Below are positions 59,189-64,000 of a DNA stretch of 64,000 bases, one piece after another; positions within the stretch are counted from its first letter, which is position 1; the number at the start of each line of letters is the position of its first letter. The DNA lies in the NCBI RefSeq assembly GCF_036324505.1, contig NC_086357.1, positions 21,897,293 through 21,961,292 on the forward strand, written 5' to 3'. The notes below the pieces were generated by a model. The model was not told the origin of the DNA, made no database searches, and was given only the letters and a program-made list of their open reading frames with translations. This stretch comes from Eleginops maclovinus (Eukaryota > Chordata > Actinopteri > Perciformes > Eleginopidae). The position numbers and the translations under genes are program-made.

Positions 59189-61480
59189 TTATTATTATGG
59201 ATTTGTTTTTACAGTAAACTATTTTACTTCTTCAGTACCAAAATGATAATAATTATTTTTGCAAGTATTTTTCTAAAATGGCCATGATCATGCTCCTTAT
59301 TAAGCAAAGGCAGCTGGTACACAAACACCTCTGTTAACAAATCAAGTGTTTCCTATTACAGGGGTGATAGAGAGAAAACAGTAAATGAAATACCAAGCAA
59401 AGCCTCCAAACACTTAGATGTCCTAAAAAAAACCTTTTAAATGTTTTATATTTGTTGGAGATATGTCTTACAACACAATCAAAAACATATTCACAATTAT
59501 CTCCCTCTCTCTTGCTCTTCTTTGTTTTACTCCCACCAAATTCCATTTATCATTAAAAACTCAAATCTGTCTTTCGCAGAACAGATTTGATTTCCAGGCA
59601 CAGAGATAGGGAAAGAGAAAAGATAAGTGGTTTAATTGAGGGTGAAAAGATTGATTTTTATGAAGGGCCCACATAGATCTATGCCGAAAGTAGCTTTGAT
59701 GAGGAGCCTGGCGGGCACCGAGGACCAGAACATACGGGCAGGAATGGCTTGGGGGGTGTTGGGATGCTGGAGCTGGGAGTTTGGCTAAAGAGGCGACTGG
59801 ACTCCTTCTCATAAGTGTTCCTTTTATGACGGTAAGGTTTAAATAGGGGCTAGGGGGACAGCAAGTCTCTGGAAGCAGTTAACAAGCTAAAGAGTGTGAA
59901 GTGACTGTCACCCTCTCTGAACACAACCTCCTCAAACACACGTCGAGCTCCAGACAAGCCTCAGGGTGGTACTCATAATTGCAACAGGGGCTCTTTTAAA
60001 ATGGACATAATTGCCACCACACACTGTAGAGCTCCACTTAAAAACTGAATATACGCTCTCTTTTTCTTTAGACTTTTCCATTTCTATCTTTTTATTTTAT
60101 CATAAACTCCTAAAAAATGAAAGTAGTTCATCGAGTTTGTCTAACTTAAAAAATTGCAGAGAAATTAATGGAATAATTAAATGATTTAGGGAAATGTTTG
60201 GCATTTATTTGCTTTTTTGCATAGAGTTGAGGCAAATTATTGGCTGATACATGTTAAATTTGTCATCTGCTATGTCCATGAAGAACCACAATTAGCTTAC
60301 TGTGTAAACATGATCTAGAAACACTAGATCTGCAGTTCACTTGTCTCACACTATAAATGTTCTGTATTGGTATTTTCCATGGTATATCCGTATTATCTTG
60401 AAGTGGTTCCAAAAAAAGTGTCCTCTAAAATAACTTGCTGTTTCTTCTTACTGTTTTAAAGTAAACATCTTGTTTTTAAGTTTGTAAGTGCAGTATATGT
60501 CTGTGAAAAGCAGAATCACGATTGTAAAAATGATCAAAGTTTTATGGTGGTAAATATATCAAGCTAATATTTTAAGATGGATTTCCAGTATCATTCCTAA
60601 ACTATGCTAAGTAGCTTATGGCTGTATTTCATCTATGTTCTTCTTTATTTTGTGTCAAGAAAGTAATTAAGCATATTTCTCAAAATGTCAAATCTTTCTT
60701 GTGGTTGGATAGGAAGCATGGTTGTACTCATCTCTGTTTATAATAAAACTGTCTAATAACAAATGTGCAATACAAAGTCATCAATGCAAACTGGAATGGT
60801 CTGAGCTTTAATGTCCTGCCTTAATCAGGTTTATTACACAGCTTGTAAAAGACAGAGAAGAGTGTGGGGAGTCACAAAAAAGGTGTTCTTCATTTCCGTC
60901 CTGTTCTCCTAAATTAAAAGGCAAAGATCAGAGAGGGTGTTTCATTGAAATATTAACACAGGTGATCAGAAAGTCGTCTAGGCTTCATCTGGACTAACTC
61001 TGCCGACACTTCTGCAACCTGCTCTGTTTTTCCGACTGCTTGATGATTCAAACCAGCGGCTGTAAGAGAGAAAAAGAAAAAACAGAAAGGAAAGGCTCTC
61101 TTAATTTGCCCCATGTGGCCAGAGAGAATAAAAAAGAGTGTCAAAAAATGCCCCCCTAGCTGGTTCACCAGACAGTAATGGAGCTGATTTGACGGTGCTA
61201 CAAAATGCTTCACTGTTCACATCATGGGGAGACAGCAGAGGTCATGGGACAGGGGAAGGGGATGTAAGTCTTTCCAGGTGTCCGTGACCAAAAAAAGCAA
61301 GAGGGTAATAAAATCCTCAGGTGAAAAGCAAATGACTTGTTTCTCACAGAATAAACTTTTCTAAGAGAGAATAGAAAGGGGATGGTACTTTCTCGTTTGT
61401 TTGAAATGGTTATGAATGAGTATGGTGGCCCCACCCCCCCACCTCCTCTCTCTTTCAACCCCCTAGATGCCGGCCCAGCC
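59189..61480. other. Spacer upstream of fgf22
   Basis: No exon was recognised on either strand. 59640-59820 is GC-richer and single-copy-looking. The rest is AT-rich. Confidence 0.5.
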
Positions 61481-61598
61481 CAGGATAAAATGCACGACAA
61501 CTCAGCCGGTGCCTCACAGAAGAGAGGACTGACTGACACTGACTGCTTCACTGCCCTGTGCTAGCTGACACACACACTCACTGACCGCCGCTCACTCT

Positions 61599-61600
<2 letters not shown>

Positions 61601-61689
<89 letters not shown>
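61601..61689. repeat. (CA)n microsatellite
   Basis: About 44 CA units without interruption. Confidence 0.95.
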
Positions 61690-61691
<2 letters not shown>

Positions 61692-61837
61692 AGACGCACT
61701 CTCACTCCCTCTTACTCTCTCTCTCTCTCTCTCTCTCCCACAAAACACACACACGCTCTCTCCCTCCCATACTCACTCACTTGCTCACTCCCTCTCTTTC
61801 TCTCTCCCTCTCTTTCTCTCAGTATCACACACTCACA

Positions 61838-61871
61838 CACTCACACACACACACACACACACTCACACACA

Positions 61872-61926
<55 letters not shown>

Positions 61927-62166
61927 ACACGCAGTCAGTCACCAACCCTCATTCAACTCCCTCTCAGCCACGGGTCAGCAGCTCAGACAGGCACCTTGTT
62001 CCTATTCAGCTGGAAAGAGTAGAGCATCGCAAGGTGCACACACATACTCCAACACACACTCACTCAAAATACACATATCCATACACACATACACACACAC
62101 ACACGCACATGCACACACACACACAAACACACACCCACACACACATACAAACACACAAATACACAC
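61838..62166. repeat. Compound CA-rich microsatellite cluster
   Basis: CA runs at 61838-61928 and 62038-62166 with ACTC, ATAC and ACGC interruptions, separated by about 110 bp of ordinary sequence. It yields a spurious His/Thr-rich open frame. Confidence 0.9.
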
Positions 62167-62568
62167 ATATGTGCATCATCATACAGCCAAGGACTATCTG
62201 TGGTACGGGAAAGAAGACCTCATTCCAAGGAGAAGAAGAAACAGAGAAACAAGGAGGGACACTAAAGAGGAACTTTTAAAGGTAGATTCCTAAAATTGCA
62301 GCACGTCAATAAAGGATCATTCAAACGATTCCAAAACAAGACTGACGATGACAAATGGAGAAACTTGGACAAGCTTTTTGCTGTAGGAAGGGCTGACGTG
62401 AAGATCATCTGTGGATCATCTGTGGACATCCTGAGGATCTACGAGTGCCATCTCCCTCTCTTCTCTCTTCAGGACTCCCACCCTCTTGTCATCCCTCCAC
62501 TGGGACATCTCCCCGTCATCAGCATGCCTACAGCTTGCACAAGGTGCACCTTGGGAGTCTGACCCACC

Positions 62569-62941
62569 ATGTGCAGATGGACGCCGGCCGCAGCTCATCT
62601 CTGTCCTGAACCTGCCCTTGGCACCACCACTGCTGCAGCCTCTGCTGGGCGACCTCTCCCCCTACCCAGTGCAGCCTCCCTTTGCCTGGCATGCTTCACC
62701 CTGCTCCTGGTCACCGCTGGCACCGCCACAGGAGCCTGTCCTCCAGGGGTTGGACATGAACCCCTGCAGGTGCTGGCGAGTGGCATCAACTGTTCATGGA
62801 CATTGGAAAGACACACTCGCAGTTACAATCACCTAGAGGGAGACGTCCGACTACGGCGACTTTACTCGGCCAACAAGTTCTTCCTCTGTATTGACAAAAC
62901 AGGCAAGGTGGACGGCACTCGGCGGAAAAACTACGCTGACA
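62569..62941 (+). CDS. fgf22: Fibroblast growth factor 22, first coding exon (partial gene)
   Basis: This is a secreted growth factor of the FGF7/10/22 group, which signals through FGFR2b-type receptors with heparan sulfate. FGF22 is known as a presynaptic organiser in mammals. The exon codes for 124 residues plus one base (phase 1). The start MCRWTP has a good context (CCCACCATG) and an in-frame TGA two codons upstream. A hydrophobic secretion segment, LCLACFTLLLVTAG, spans about residues 38-51 and is placed unusually far from the start. Asn74 is in an N-C-S sequon. RSYNHLEGDVRLRRLYSANK (84-103) and FFLCIDKTGKVDGTRR are the start of the beta-trefoil core, and the exon ends YAD plus split Ser at donor A|GTGAGT, as in FGF10 genes. 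The family is certain. FGF22 rather than FGF10 rests on its place next to polrmt and hcn2. The remaining exons lie beyond the window. Confidence 0.9.
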
Positions 62942-64000
62942 GTGAGTGAATTTAAGTTCTGTATCTATGATGTGTGTTGAGTGTCACAGAGAGTACAGGA
63001 TGCCCTGTGACGTACTCAGTTTTAGTTTTATGGCTGGACTTTCTTATCTTTTATCTTTTATTGCAGTGCACGGGGATATCCCATGGTTCTATCACTGCTG
63101 AGCTATTTGTGTTGTGTTTAGAGCATGCGAGATGCGTTGCTAGGTAAGAAGGGAATACCCTAGAGTGGATTTAGACTCCTCATGGGACAGTCGGCACAAG
63201 AAGGCTGAGTTGAGGAGAGACATTGAGCATCAGTTGGCAGTGTGAACCGGGTTTGGAAAACAAGCTTTAGTTTCACTGGGGATTAACTTGTCAAAACTGT
63301 GACGAAAGTGCATCATTTGTAAGTAGTAGGTGTAAACGGAAAATAAATTCCTCCAACAAATCAGTATGCAAACACAAATAGATGTGAATTGTTCATAGTT
63401 TCACATTTCAAGACTGTTGTTTGAAGCCAAATATAAAGTGCTGAGTAAAAAAAGGTTCCGTTTATAGCCCCAAGCAACATGCATACTTTTTCTTTACTTA
63501 CTGAGCAACATATTGTTTTCCATCACATTTTTCTGACAAACTTGAACATGGCTCTAAAGTAAAGCTCTCTATAAAGTCTGTGGCTCCTACTTGCACTAGG
63601 CAATAATGCATCTTGGCAACTTTTCAGACAGAAAAACATTTCCTAATGTTAAGTATTCAGCATGAAGCGATGCATTTTCAGATACATTATTCTGTATCTG
63701 CGGTTCAGGGACACCTGAGAAGAGGTTGCTCTTACAGCAGCCGTGCCTCTTCAGCGTGTCCATCAATGAGCGTCTTTCAGATGCTTGACCAGGTCAAACG
63801 AGCCGCCTCTGGTTGTGATCTGACCTCCTTCTCCATTAGTCAGTGGCTGACTGACTGACTGATAGCCCTTAGAGACGTTTATGCTTTTGACGGTAATATT
63901 TATGTATTTGGTCGTTAATGCCTTTTTATGCAAGTGGGTGAGTCAGAGTTTTTCCATACAGCTACTGGGGGCTGGAGCAGCTGCTGTGTCCAGCTAACAG
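62942..64000 (+). other. fgf22 intron 1 (partial)
   Basis: It starts with the donor GTGAGTGAAT. The next FGF exon (expected to begin with an ILEI-like segment) was not found before the window ends. No repeat or other gene was recognised. Confidence 0.65.

Larger units (their letters stand above)
61481..62568 (+). promoter_or_regulatory. Probable fgf22 promoter and 5' leader, packed with CA repeats
   Basis: A TATA-like GGATAAAATGC lies at about 61483-61493, followed by (CA)n tracts at 61601-61689, 61838-61928 and 62038-62166 and a (CT)n tract at 61716-61738. From 62170 on the sequence is purine-rich and then GC-rich up to the start codon. An upstream ATG at 62296 opens an 88-codon frame that ends at TGA 62560-62562, six bases before the fgf22 ATG and in the same frame. 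Where transcription starts is unknown, so the leader assignment is inference. Confidence 0.4.

Noticed and set aside
61781..62293. A 170-codon His/Thr-rich open frame
   Set aside because: It is produced by CA microsatellites; the composition follows the repeat and there is no domain.

Overview
The window is vertebrate nuclear DNA, most likely from a teleost fish. The genes have short exons with GT-AG introns. The introns hold long CA/GT microsatellites, several interspersed repeats of the kind common in fish genomes, and two truncated LINE 3' ends. Gene order and orientation, hcn2 (+), polrmt (-), fgf22 (+), match human 19p13.3, so this is a conserved vertebrate syntenic block. The species cannot be named from the sequence alone.

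Layout. 1-2227 is the last intron of an HCN pacemaker-channel gene. 2228-3198 is its final coding exon, ending in the SNL tripeptide. 3199-13464 is a gene-poor tail-to-tail spacer with an interspersed repeat, microsatellites and two degenerate tandem-repeat tracts. 13465-53835 is a complete gene for mitochondrial RNA polymerase on the minus strand. I could assemble all 21 coding exons; they sum to 3945 nt, keep frame across every junction, and give 1314 residues with a mitochondrial-type N-terminus, PPR region and the complete T7-like palm motifs. 53836-62568 is the head-to-head spacer, rich in (GT)n/(CA)n. 62569-62941 is the first coding exon of an FGF of the FGF7/10/22 group, called fgf22 from synteny; the rest lies beyond the window.

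The three genes do not form a pathway. They encode a hyperpolarisation-activated cation channel, the mitochondrial transcription enzyme and a secreted growth factor. Points worth a second look are a YY1/TISU-like element with a two-residue uORF upstream of polrmt, a repeat family carrying paired CCAAT boxes in five places (one copy ends 7 bp inside a polrmt splice donor), a 739-bp inverted-repeat element filling most of polrmt intron 3, a divergent mini-exon in the polymerase specificity loop, and an unassigned signal-peptide-like mini-exon in polrmt intron 20. I found no operon, CRISPR array, bona fide tRNA or rRNA gene, or other clearly new system.
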